DNA of 64,000 bases from assembly GCA_934636825.1 (NCBI GenBank), contig CAKUBG010000005.1, positions 52,390 to 116,389 of the forward strand, in the 5' to 3' direction. Positions 17,668 to 26,434 of this stretch are shown in pieces. A model generated the notes under the pieces. That model was not told where the DNA came from, did not search any database, and saw nothing but the letters and a program-made list of their open reading frames with translations. This DNA is from an uncultured bacterium (lineage in GTDB: Bacteria > Vulcanimicrobiota > Xenobia > Xenobiales > Xenobiaceae). A program made the translations under genes and the position numbers. Position 1 is the stretch's first letter. Every line of letters starts with the position of its first letter.

Positions 17668-19647
17668 ATGAATATTATGCAAAGCGAGTCGCCGACTAAT
17701 GATAATAAGCATATGGAGCAAATCGAAAGCCTAACCGGAAAAGCGGTTGGCCATTTCCCCGTACAAATTGAATTTATTTTCGTCGGCCTTTTTTTGGCTT
17801 TGCTTACAATTGCCGCTCTTTGGCCTGCACCAATCCATTTAGAGGAAAATTTAATAGGCGATTATCAAGGTGATTTTTGGAAGCATTTATGGGGCCACTG
17901 GTGGGTACGTGATAGTCTGGCTAAGGGACAAATACCTTTATTCTGCGATTTACTCAATGCTCCACGAGGCGGTTATTTGTTTATTGCCGATCCTTGCAAT
18001 GCTATTTTCAGTTATGTCTTTTCCAACTTTGTCGGTTTAGCTGGAGCCTACAATTTAACGATAATTTTTAATTTATGGCTCGGTTTGCTGGCAGCTTGGT
18101 TACTGGCTCGTTATTTTGTCAAGGACGGAGCTTGCGCTTTGGTGGCAGCTGTTATTTACGGTCTTTCCGCTTATGTGCTTAGTTATCCGGTCTCTTCCGG
18201 AGTAACCGAAACGTTAAATACCGCTTGGGCGCCGTTGTATATTCTTTTTTTACATCGCCTTTTGAAAAATGGTCGAATAGGAGATTTGCTTGGCGCTGCC
18301 TTATTTTTTGCGCTTACCACTTTTTCGTGTTGGTATTATGGCGAATTTATGGCGGTGTATACCAGCTTGGCTTTGGGGTGGTCTTTATTTGAGCTTTTGC
18401 GCACCTTTTGGAAAGGGCGGACTTTCTCTATATCCTCTTTAGTACGTTCGTCTAGAATGAGAAAATCTTGGCGATGTTGTTTACTTGCAAGCTGGAACGA
18501 GTGCGCATGGATATGGAAAAAGCAAATTATAAAAACTGCGGCGGCAATTGTTATAGGGGCGATTATTATTTCTCCTTTTGCTTGGCTTTTCAAGATGACC
18601 GTTTCTAATTCGGCTAATATTGTTATGCCGCGCAAAGCTCCCAAACGTTCCATATTTAACTTCAAAGATTATTTGGGCCAAGCTCCAGAAAAGAGCGTAA
18701 ATCAACATGGCGTACGTGGTTTTCACAATTATACAAATTTGTTGGGCTTAATTTTGCCGGGCAAGGGTAATGCCACAGTTACGTCTACGGTAGACAGGTT
18801 AGTCAGAGTCCATTATTTGGGATGGATAGCTTTACTGTTGGCTTTTGCAGCTTGGCGTCGCCAAACTTGGCGACGAGAATTTTTGTATTGGATAATTGTA
18901 TTCGGATTTTTTATCGCCCTTTCTTTAGGGCCGCGAGTTGTTTTTTCTGATTTTTCTGAGGCAGGCTTTGTCAATCCGTTTTACCTTTTGATGTTTCTCG
19001 GCTTTCCATTCTTTTATAATTTGGCCATTCCGTTTCGCTTTTTGATGTTGGCTCTTATAGGCTTGTCGATAGTGGCTGCTTACGGAAGTAAAGCACTTTG
19101 GGCTGAAGAAGCGCCTGCTCGCAAGTGGTTTTTTTGTTTATTGGCTTCGCTAATGATCTTTGTAGAAACTATTTTCGTATCTCCTTTACCTTGGCCGTTG
19201 CCGATGAGTCCGGCTCAAACTCCGGCTTATTATCAAATGCTAGCTGAGGATCCGCGCTCTTATGCCATAATAGACTATCCTTTCGAGAGGCCCGGAACTA
19301 TTTTGGTACCTGGCGAATATTTCTATTACCAAACTGTACATCGCAAGCGCATACCTTATCGAACCAGTGGAGTTTTGAGCCCGGAGGTAGTGCATAATGC
19401 TTTCATGGAAGAAGTCTTGTTAGCTCAGAGAGGCATTAAACCTTCTTCACAAAGTGAAAGACGATTGCGTGAAGGAGCCAAAGCTCTGTTTGATATGGGG
19501 TTTTATGCTTTTATTTTGCATGAAAATTTGCTGGCCGAATTTTCTGCTCAAGATATAGAAAGTCGTTTGACGCCGATTTTGGGAAAGCCGATGCGCTTCG
19601 GCGACGGTTTGATTGTCTATAATTTGGATTCGCTAAATGATAAATAA
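17668..19647 (+). CDS. large polytopic membrane protein, GT-C glycosyltransferase-like
   Basis: 659 residues with about 11 hydrophobic helices and a C-terminal soluble domain (about 520-659). The first extracytoplasmic loop holds IGDYQGDFWKHLWGHWW with Asp residues placed as in GT-C sugar transferases that use polyprenyl-phosphate donors. A conserved basic segment RKAPKR lies in the second soluble loop. It overlaps the next gene by 11 bases (translational coupling). The start at 17668 has only a weak GCAGG site. The substrate is unknown; with the two other large membrane proteins nearby it suggests a surface-glycan region. Confidence 0.78.
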   Translation: MNIMQSESPTNDNKHMEQIESLTGKAVGHFPVQIEFIFVGLFLALLTIAALWPAPIHLEENLIGDYQGDFWKHLWGHWWVRDSLAKGQIPLFCDLLNAPRGGYLFIADPCNAIFSYVFSNFVGLAGAYNLTIIFNLWLGLLAAWLLARYFVKDGACALVAAVIYGLSAYVLSYPVSSGVTETLNTAWAPLYILFLHRLLKNGRIGDLLGAALFFALTTFSCWYYGEFMAVYTSLALGWSLFELLRTFWKGRTFSISSLVRSSRMRKSWRCCLLASWNECAWIWKKQIIKTAAAIVIGAIIISPFAWLFKMTVSNSANIVMPRKAPKRSIFNFKDYLGQAPEKSVNQHGVRGFHNYTNLLGLILPGKGNATVTSTVDRLVRVHYLGWIALLLAFAAWRRQTWRREFLYWIIVFGFFIALSLGPRVVFSDFSEAGFVNPFYLLMFLGFPFFYNLAIPFRFLMLALIGLSIVAAYGSKALWAEEAPARKWFFCLLASLMIFVETIFVSPLPWPLPMSPAQTPAYYQMLAEDPRSYAIIDYPFERPGTILVPGEYFYYQTVHRKRIPYRTSGVLSPEVVHNAFMEEVLLAQRGIKPSSQSERRLREGAKALFDMGFYAFILHENLLAEFSAQDIESRLTPILGKPMRFGDGLIVYNLDSLNDK

Positions 19648-20743
19648 GCTAATCGTAAAATATCGAGAATCTGCTAGCCCTTTGCTATTACGCGAATTAA
19701 GGCTTGTTTTAGCTCAAAGCAAGCTTTGCTTTTGGGAAGCTATTTTACCTATCTTTTGGTCGCTTTATCTTGTTTGGAGTTTTTGCTTGGCTTGGGAAGG
19801 CAGCTACCAGCCTGTAATCTCTTGCTCACATATGCTATGTTGGTTGACTGCTGCTTTTATCTTAGGTCAATATCTCGGATTAGCTCCGCGTTTAGCTGCT
19901 TCAATTTGCTCAGATCGCCGCTTGGGCATATACAAAATGCTTAGCGTTACCCCAAGAGGTTGTTGCCGAAGTTTGTCCTTAAAATTGTTGGCTTTTTCAG
20001 CTCCATATCTAATTGAATGGTGCTTATTATCTTTAAGCGGTGCCATTTTCTGTATGTTTACCCCTGAACTTAACGCGGAAATTGTGCTAGCCTCTTCTAT
20101 ATACAGTTTGTTGTCTTTGCTAGTAGCCACCTTTGGGGGCACTTGGTGGGGTATCTCTTTTCAAAATACTTCAGATAAGTGTACCGCTTCGTTGCGCAAA
20201 TTGTTAATTACGGCAGCTGTGGGAGCTTTTTGTTTGCACAATTTTTGGCATTTTAGTCAAATGGAAACAGTCTTAGTATTATGTAGCTTGTTAATCATCC
20301 TTTGGAGTGGATCGATACGCATATTTTGGAGTGACTTTTCTATAACTTTAGCTTTATTATTGATAGGATTGTCCTTTGTACCTTCTATAGGTCACTCAGA
20401 CTGGCCGTTGGAAGATTGTTTTAATCCAGTTCGTGTAAGTTTGGCTGGCATGTATGCTCTCGATAGAGAGGCTTTGCATAGTGATAATTTGGCTTCGGAT
20501 GGTGCCTATTCTATTTTGCGCGAACATTTAGTCGGCAGCCAAGAATCTCCATATTTGAGTCAGTTGCTCCATCTCTATAACGAAGCTTCTCAAGTGAGTC
20601 AAGAACAAATTTATGCTCAAGTGCGCAGTGAAGCTGAAATCTATTTATTAAGAAGTTGTGGGGCCAATCTTGTTGCATCTGTTGTTTGCGCTCTCGGCGC
20701 TTGTTTGATGCTGCTGCGCTTACGCTCAAGCTTTGAAGTATAA
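19637..20743 (+). CDS. ABC-2-type permease-like membrane protein
   Basis: 368 residues with about six to seven hydrophobic helices and a long soluble loop between the last two (about 250-345). The cytoplasmic phrase AASICSDRRLGIYKMLSVTPRG matches the 'S-x-ER-x-GT-x-E-L-L-x-x-TP' loop of ABC-2 permeases. No ABC ATPase is encoded in the window, so its partner lies elsewhere or it acts differently. Its start lies inside the preceding membrane-protein gene, which implies coupled translation. Confidence 0.7.
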   Translation: MINKLIVKYRESASPLLLRELRLVLAQSKLCFWEAILPIFWSLYLVWSFCLAWEGSYQPVISCSHMLCWLTAAFILGQYLGLAPRLAASICSDRRLGIYKMLSVTPRGCCRSLSLKLLAFSAPYLIEWCLLSLSGAIFCMFTPELNAEIVLASSIYSLLSLLVATFGGTWWGISFQNTSDKCTASLRKLLITAAVGAFCLHNFWHFSQMETVLVLCSLLIILWSGSIRIFWSDFSITLALLLIGLSFVPSIGHSDWPLEDCFNPVRVSLAGMYALDREALHSDNLASDGAYSILREHLVGSQESPYLSQLLHLYNEASQVSQEQIYAQVRSEAEIYLLRSCGANLVASVVCALGACLMLLRLRSSFEV

Positions 20744-20929
20744 AAATGTTTACTGGTCTTTTAGTTTGTTTATTTTCTTGAATTTGTGTATATTTATAGG
20801 CGGTCGCGGCGCCGACCCGATAGAGGACTGAATTGCCGCTGAACAGGCTATGGCAAAGAATCCTTTTGAAAATTGCGCCGAGCTAGGCAAGGCTTGTTGT
20901 TGAAGCTTTGCCGTAATATGGAGTTATTT

Positions 20930-22759
20930 ATGGCCAGACAAGTTTATGCGGGTATGGATGCCCAGGAAAAGGAAAACGATCCCCTTTATAAGAGACGTCA
21001 CTCTTTGTCCCATATTTTGGCAGAGGCAGTGCAGCGTCTTTACCCCGACACTAAGTTAGGTTTCGGCCCGCCCGTAGATAATGGCTTCTACTATGATTTC
21101 CAATTTTCAACGCCAATTGATGCGGACAAGCTTCCGGAAATTGAAGCTGAAATGCGTCGCATTATCGCCGAGAAACAGACTTTCACCCATTACGATCTCC
21201 CTCTCGAAGAGGCCGTAAAGCGTTTAGAAGAAAAAGGTGAAGTTCTCAAGGCCGAATATGTACGCGACCTTGCCAGCGAGGGCAAAGATATTCACTTCTA
21301 TGAAAACGGTGAATTTACCGATCTCTGTGCCGGCCCTCACGTTGGCAATACTTCCGAAATTCCCAGCGATTGTTTCGCTCTCGACTCGGTAGCCGGAGCT
21401 TATTGGCGTGGCGATCAATCTCGTGAAATGCTGACCCGTATCTACGGTTTAGCTTTTAATAACAAGAAAGAGCTCAAAGAGTTCTTACGTTTGCGTGAAG
21501 AAGCTCGCAAATACGATCACCGTAAGCTCAGCAAAGAATTAGAATTCTATACCATGAATGAAATGGTTGGCTTGGGTTTGCCTCTTTGGTTGCCTAACGG
21601 TACCGTTTTGCGTGAAGAGTTAGAAAAATTTGCTAAAGAAACTGAGCAGCGTGGTGGCTACTTGCGCGTAGCTACTCCTTGCATCACCAATGAGCAACTT
21701 TTCTATACCTCCGGCCATCTTCCTTACTATAAGGACAGCATGTTCCCGCCTATGCAAATAGACGAGGGTCAGAATTACTATCTCAAGCCCATGAACTGCC
21801 CCTTCCACCATATGATCTTCAGCAGCCGTCCTCGCTCTTATCGCGAGTTACCTTTGCGTTTGGCCGAATATGGACAGTGCTATCGCTATGAAGCTTCTGG
21901 TACGTTAGCTGGTTTGCTGCGTGTGCGCGGTATGTGCATGAATGATGCTCACATTTACTGCAGCCCTGAGCAATTAGCTGCCGAGTTCAGAGCCGTTTTG
22001 GACATGCACCGCTTCTATTATGACAAGTTCCGCATTGAGGGATACTGGATGCGCTTGTCTATGCACGATCCTAAAAACACCAAGAAGTACGTAGACAATC
22101 CTGAAGCTTGGGCTCAGTCTGAAGATGCCATTCGTCAAGTGGTCAAGGATATGGGCGTGCAATACGAAGAAGTTCCCGGTGAAGCCGCTTTCTACGGCCC
22201 CAAAGTAGACTTCCAAATTCGCAACGTAGTTGGACGCGAAGAGACCGCTTCTACCAACCAGCTCGACTTCGCTGTACCTTCTCGCTTTAACTTGGTCTAT
22301 ACAGGCAAGGATGGCGAATATCACACTCCTTATTGCATTCACCGTGCTCCTTTGGGCACTCACGAACGCTTCTTGGCTTTCTTGATGGAACACTTCAAAG
22401 GTGCTTTCCCCACCTGGATGTCTCCTACTCAAGTTATGGTCGTGCCGGTTTCCGTCGAAAAGTTTGGCGATTACGCCGAAAAGATTGCTGCTTCTTTGCG
22501 TAACGATCTTTACAGAGCTCAAGCCAACTTGGACGGTGACAGCTTCAACAAGAAGATTCGTGCTGCCGTCACTTCCAAAATTCCTAACATTTTGGTCGTC
22601 GGTGCTTCCGAAATGGAAAACGAGACGGTCACTTGGCGCCGTTATTGCGTAAAAGAGCAGCGCACTTTGAAGTTCGCTCAATTCCGCAATATTTTAGGCA
22701 AGATGTGCCACGAACGCATTATGGATAACTTCGCCGACGTGGTTTTGCCCGAAGAATAA
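20930..22759 (+). CDS. thrS: threonyl-tRNA synthetase lacking the TGS domain
   Basis: 609 residues. ThrRS charges tRNA-Thr. The editing domain starts almost at the N-terminus (RRHSLSHILAEAVQRLYP, with the HxxxH motif, and later DLCAGPHV), so the usual N-terminal TGS domain of about 60 residues is missing. The catalytic core is intact: zinc ligands in MNCPFHH, NDAHIYC and IHRAPLGTHERF, and the LRVRG motif 2 region. The C-terminal anticodon domain is present. The ATG at 20930 has GGAG six bases upstream; the frame is open from 20873 but that extension does not resemble TGS. It is followed by a strong terminator. Confidence 0.95.
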   Translation: MARQVYAGMDAQEKENDPLYKRRHSLSHILAEAVQRLYPDTKLGFGPPVDNGFYYDFQFSTPIDADKLPEIEAEMRRIIAEKQTFTHYDLPLEEAVKRLEEKGEVLKAEYVRDLASEGKDIHFYENGEFTDLCAGPHVGNTSEIPSDCFALDSVAGAYWRGDQSREMLTRIYGLAFNNKKELKEFLRLREEARKYDHRKLSKELEFYTMNEMVGLGLPLWLPNGTVLREELEKFAKETEQRGGYLRVATPCITNEQLFYTSGHLPYYKDSMFPPMQIDEGQNYYLKPMNCPFHHMIFSSRPRSYRELPLRLAEYGQCYRYEASGTLAGLLRVRGMCMNDAHIYCSPEQLAAEFRAVLDMHRFYYDKFRIEGYWMRLSMHDPKNTKKYVDNPEAWAQSEDAIRQVVKDMGVQYEEVPGEAAFYGPKVDFQIRNVVGREETASTNQLDFAVPSRFNLVYTGKDGEYHTPYCIHRAPLGTHERFLAFLMEHFKGAFPTWMSPTQVMVVPVSVEKFGDYAEKIAASLRNDLYRAQANLDGDSFNKKIRAAVTSKIPNILVVGASEMENETVTWRRYCVKEQRTLKFAQFRNILGKMCHERIMDNFADVVLPEE

Positions 22760-22870
22760 GCTCTATATCTAGTTGAGTTGTAATGACGCTGCTTTTTTGC
22801 ATAGGTAGTATTTTTAGTTACTGACCTTGCAGCGGTTGTCAGTTAGCCAACTGAAAAAAGCTCAACTGGC

Positions 22871-22918
22871 ATAACAAAAAAAGAAGCTTTCCGTAAGGGA
22901 AGCTTCTTTTTTTGTTAT
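22871..22918. terminator. bidirectional intrinsic terminator
   Basis: A long inverted repeat (AACAAAAAAAGAAGCTT ... AAGCTTCTTTTTTTGTT around CCGTAA) lies between convergent thrS and the CPBP protease gene. Confidence 0.9.
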
Positions 22919-22961
22919 AGAATGAAGGCTCATATAAAAGTGCAAAAATATGGCTCTAAGA

Positions 22962-24404
22962 TCAGCGTCCTATAATTAGAACATAAATGGCTACTTGGCA
23001 ATTCCAAAGAGCGTGAGCTATAACAGACGGCCACAAACTGCCTGTATAGTGACGAACTGCACAAAAGACCATACCTAAGCCGGCCAAAACTAAAATACCT
23101 TGAGGATCGCCATGCACAGAAGAAAACATTAGCGAGCTTATAAGCGCTGCACCGATTACAGTAGCTGTCTTGCCAAGTCCGGAAAAGAGTAAGCCGCGAT
23201 AAATAATTTCTTCATAGAGCGGGCCGCTGATTACCAAGAAGAATAACAACCAAAAAATTGGCTCCGGAGCTTCCACAAGGAAGGTGAGCAATATATTGTT
23301 TGACTGTACGGAAGATTGAATAAAAAGCGAAGTTAGCAAAGCCATAAGGGCGGCTGTAAGGCAAGACAAAGCAAAAGCGGCGCAGCCATAGGCTAGATAT
23401 GAAGCTTTAAATTCGTGTAAGTGTAAAGCTCGGAATAGCAAAACCACTGATCTTTTTATTCCTGACCAATGGTTAAGAATGGACGTTTCAGCTTCGTCAG
23501 GCTCACATACATATTTGATTGTGAAGGCCAAAATCGCAATAGAAACCACATAGACGAGCATTTGGGAGAAGAACAAAATGACAGGAATATACTGTCTACT
23601 TGGGCCTGTAAAATGGAGCAGCAGAGCAGTTAGTAAAGCACTTAAACAGGCTCCCAACCAGTTTAGAGCTACAAATAAGTATAAGGTGGGAATTGGTTTC
23701 CAAAGAAAATGATCTTCAGATTGTTTCTTTTCCTCATAGCGTTCACTGTTTTGAGAAGAAAACGCCTTGATAGCAAATGCTGCTAATAGAATAAAAGATA
23801 AAGTAACTAAAGCTCCCCAAAGACCTAATATTACCAAGAAACGATCTGCCTGTTGTTGCAAAGAGAGGATACATTCTTGCAATAGTCCGTTTTGTTTCAG
23901 TTGTGCAGTGCCTTTTTGCATAACTTGCATAATGAAACTATAAGCTAAAGGATCGCTGTAAAAATTATCGGTTTCCTTTAGTTCTATATTCAGTAGATTA
24001 AAAGCACTTTGTGTTTCTTCCGGAGTAGGTATTTGTCCATCACTTATTTTTAAGAGGACGTCGGTAACGGAGCTGGCTTCTTCGGCACGAATTTTCTTCA
24101 AAAGAGCTCCAGCTTTGTTAGGTTGGTGGCAAAGGTAATACAAGGAAGCTGCGTTGTGAAGATTAGGACTGGAAGCTTTGTCAAAGTCTATTCCATCCAA
24201 TATCGCGGCTACTTGACCTTCCATCATGGGCAAATGCCATTTCTGGCTTACACGCATAGCTCTGCAAGCAAGTCTTATTTCTAAATTAGTATGAAAATAT
24301 TGTTGCCAAGAAGTGTTGTCGGCATCTCTAAAAAAAGCCGGAATGACCAAAGGCAGCCATAAGGTTAGGGCTACCAGCACTAGTAAAATTCTCTTACCGC
24401 TCAT
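22962..24404 (-). CDS. CPBP family intramembrane metalloprotease
   Basis: 480 residues. The C-terminal half is a CPBP/ABI (CAAX protease-like) membrane domain: E398-E399-IIYR403, FSSVH431 and H464-ALWN, the complete glutamate/histidine set. N-terminally there is a signal anchor and an extracytoplasmic helical region of about 170 residues before the first internal transmembrane helix, longer than in plain CPBP proteases. The family cleaves proteins inside or near the membrane; the substrate is unknown. It stands alone, convergent with thrS and divergent from the sensor-type gene. Confidence 0.9.
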   Translation of the reverse strand: MSGKRILLVLVALTLWLPLVIPAFFRDADNTSWQQYFHTNLEIRLACRAMRVSQKWHLPMMEGQVAAILDGIDFDKASSPNLHNAASLYYLCHQPNKAGALLKKIRAEEASSVTDVLLKISDGQIPTPEETQSAFNLLNIELKETDNFYSDPLAYSFIMQVMQKGTAQLKQNGLLQECILSLQQQADRFLVILGLWGALVTLSFILLAAFAIKAFSSQNSERYEEKKQSEDHFLWKPIPTLYLFVALNWLGACLSALLTALLLHFTGPSRQYIPVILFFSQMLVYVVSIAILAFTIKYVCEPDEAETSILNHWSGIKRSVVLLFRALHLHEFKASYLAYGCAAFALSCLTAALMALLTSLFIQSSVQSNNILLTFLVEAPEPIFWLLFFLVISGPLYEEIIYRGLLFSGLGKTATVIGAALISSLMFSSVHGDPQGILVLAGLGMVFCAVRHYTGSLWPSVIAHALWNCQVAIYVLIIGR

Positions 24405-24552
24405 TTGTTGTTATATTTCCAGCGCAATTTGGCATATCCTTGAGTGAAAATTTTCGGGCAGCCCAACTATGCTTGGCGGGCAAACTCTTGGCGGTAATCA
24501 ACCAAATGATTGTTGAGGGGGAATCTGCCTTTTTTTGTGAAAGCTCTCCAGC

Positions 24553-26388
24553 GTGTCTATTTCCAGCAATAAAAATAAAAGTCCGCGCAGTATTTTGATC
24601 GTCGGCGCTTCCAATCTGGAGCAAGAAGCTTTTGCCAACAGTTTGGTAAGGCTTGGTTGTGATGTAAAATTGGCTTCCAGTTTTGAAGAAGCTAAAGAAT
24701 ATTTGCTTTCCGGCGAAAATATACAATTTGCGGCTGTCAATACCGACTTCCCCCAGCAAAACGAAATTAGCCGTTTGCTTTTACAACATTCTTTCGATGT
24801 AGAATTATTTTTCTTATTCGATAGTTTGGCTCTAGAGCACGGCTTTACCAAACAAGTTGATGAGAAAATTGCCTCTCCTAGGGTGAGAGCGGCCTATCTT
24901 TGCTATACTTCGTTCGCTTCAGCAAAATATTCTTGTCGACTTATGCGTGCTTGTGGTACGTGGTGGGAAGTTAAAGGGCGTGAAGCTCCCGTACATGAGC
25001 GCTATCGCAAATTGCTCAATCGTGTGCGTCAGGGCGTAGTCGATACCGATAGTAAAGATATTGTGCGTTGGGCCAACAATGCGTTTAAAGGCATGGTCGG
25101 CATGGGTAACATTGAAGGGCGTTACGTCAGCGAGTTAGTTGATGTGCGTGATATTCCTTGTTTAGATGCTGTTCAAGTGCAATTGCGTAACGGTATTATT
25201 TCTCCCTATGTAGTGCGTTTGCGCTCCAGCGGTCAAGTAGTTGAGGTTGATGCCACGCCTCGCTTCGATAAAGAAGGCAACTATATGGGAAGTGTGGCCT
25301 TAATTCGCCAGGCCCACAATATGCCTGTAGAAGAATTTGTGGCCAGCCGCAACTTAGTCAGCTTGTATAGCTTGGCCTTGCGTTTAAGCCGTGCTTTCGA
25401 TGTTTCTAAAGTTATCAATATTATTACCGAAACTGTGCGCGAGATGTGCGGCTATCGTTGCTGCGGAATTAAGCTTAAAGGTTTTGGCGAAGTTGTCGAT
25501 CATGACGTAGACGGAATAGTTTCTCCTTCAATCAAGCGGACAGTCGATTCTTTTTGCTCTCGCCTTTTGCCTCACCAATCGATTAGAGTTATCAAAGATT
25601 TAGAGCGTGATCCAGATCCTGCGGCCGCTTCGTTGCGCGAAGCAAGTCTTAGTGGCGTTGTTTGTGTGGCTCTGACCGTTGGGGTCGAACATATTGGCTG
25701 CATTTGGGCTTTAGCCGATAAAGAAAATGCTCTTTCCAGAGAAAACAACTCTTTCCTTATTTCTGTTGGTATTCAGGCTGGTTTAGCTTTGCAAAATGCC
25801 ATCAACGTAAAGCGCCGTTTGGAAGAAGAAGCCAATCGCCGCCGTTTCTATCGTGATGCTTTAAATTCACTTACTTCCGGCAAATTGGTCTTTTGCGAGC
25901 GTGACGAGCTAGATAGTCATTGGGCTAAATGTGGCCGTGAAGTGGCAGTTCTGGCTTTAAAAGAAAAGGCAGATGTTCCTCAATCCCGCCGTATTTCCGA
26001 AAAAGTGATGGAGGAGCAGGGCTTTGGCCAAGATAGGCTCTTCGATATGGTCACTTGTGTATCTGAAGCAGCTACCAATGTAGTTAAATATGGCCCTCCC
26101 GGCAGTATGAGCATAAGAGTAGAGGATGATGGCATCCATGTTCGTTTAGATGATGTCGGCCATGGCATTGCTTTCGACAATTTGCCTAAGGCTGTACTTT
26201 TGCCCGGTTTCTCTATGGGAGAGACTCCCTCTTTGGGATTGGGCTACTCGGTTATGTTGGAAATGTGTGATTGTGTCTATTTATGCACAGGTGACGATGG
26301 TACTTCTCTGATTTTGGAAATGAAAAAGACAAAAGCCGATCCTTTGGATGCTTTTGTGGGGTTCAGCGGCTTAGATATAAATATTTAG
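24553..26388 (+). CDS. receiver-like / PAS / GAF protein with RsbW-type ATPase domain
   Basis: 611 residues. Order: a receiver-like alpha/beta domain (about 13-130) in which the expected phospho-acceptor position reads AAVNTD, a PAS domain (about 155-265), a GAF domain (about 275-430), and a C-terminal HATPase of the anti-sigma/serine-kinase type (N-box with E505 and N509, DDVGHGI near 534, GLGYSVM). No H-box is visible, so it is not a classical histidine kinase. It probably acts in a partner-switching pathway, but no STAS antagonist or sigma factor is adjacent. The start is GTG at 24553 without a good ribosome binding site. The pseudo-carboxypeptidase follows 46 bases later. Confidence 0.82.
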   Translation: MSISSNKNKSPRSILIVGASNLEQEAFANSLVRLGCDVKLASSFEEAKEYLLSGENIQFAAVNTDFPQQNEISRLLLQHSFDVELFFLFDSLALEHGFTKQVDEKIASPRVRAAYLCYTSFASAKYSCRLMRACGTWWEVKGREAPVHERYRKLLNRVRQGVVDTDSKDIVRWANNAFKGMVGMGNIEGRYVSELVDVRDIPCLDAVQVQLRNGIISPYVVRLRSSGQVVEVDATPRFDKEGNYMGSVALIRQAHNMPVEEFVASRNLVSLYSLALRLSRAFDVSKVINIITETVREMCGYRCCGIKLKGFGEVVDHDVDGIVSPSIKRTVDSFCSRLLPHQSIRVIKDLERDPDPAAASLREASLSGVVCVALTVGVEHIGCIWALADKENALSRENNSFLISVGIQAGLALQNAINVKRRLEEEANRRRFYRDALNSLTSGKLVFCERDELDSHWAKCGREVAVLALKEKADVPQSRRISEKVMEEQGFGQDRLFDMVTCVSEAATNVVKYGPPGSMSIRVEDDGIHVRLDDVGHGIAFDNLPKAVLLPGFSMGETPSLGLGYSVMLEMCDCVYLCTGDDGTSLILEMKKTKADPLDAFVGFSGLDINI

Positions 26389-26434
26389 CCACAGGCCGTT
26401 TGTTAAATAAGCTTAGTTTGGAGCGTGAAATTTT

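Noticed and set aside
20744..20929. T-box riboswitch upstream of thrS
   Set aside because: No TGGNACCGCG antiterminator motif or specifier loop; only a GGTCG/CGACC stem is visible.
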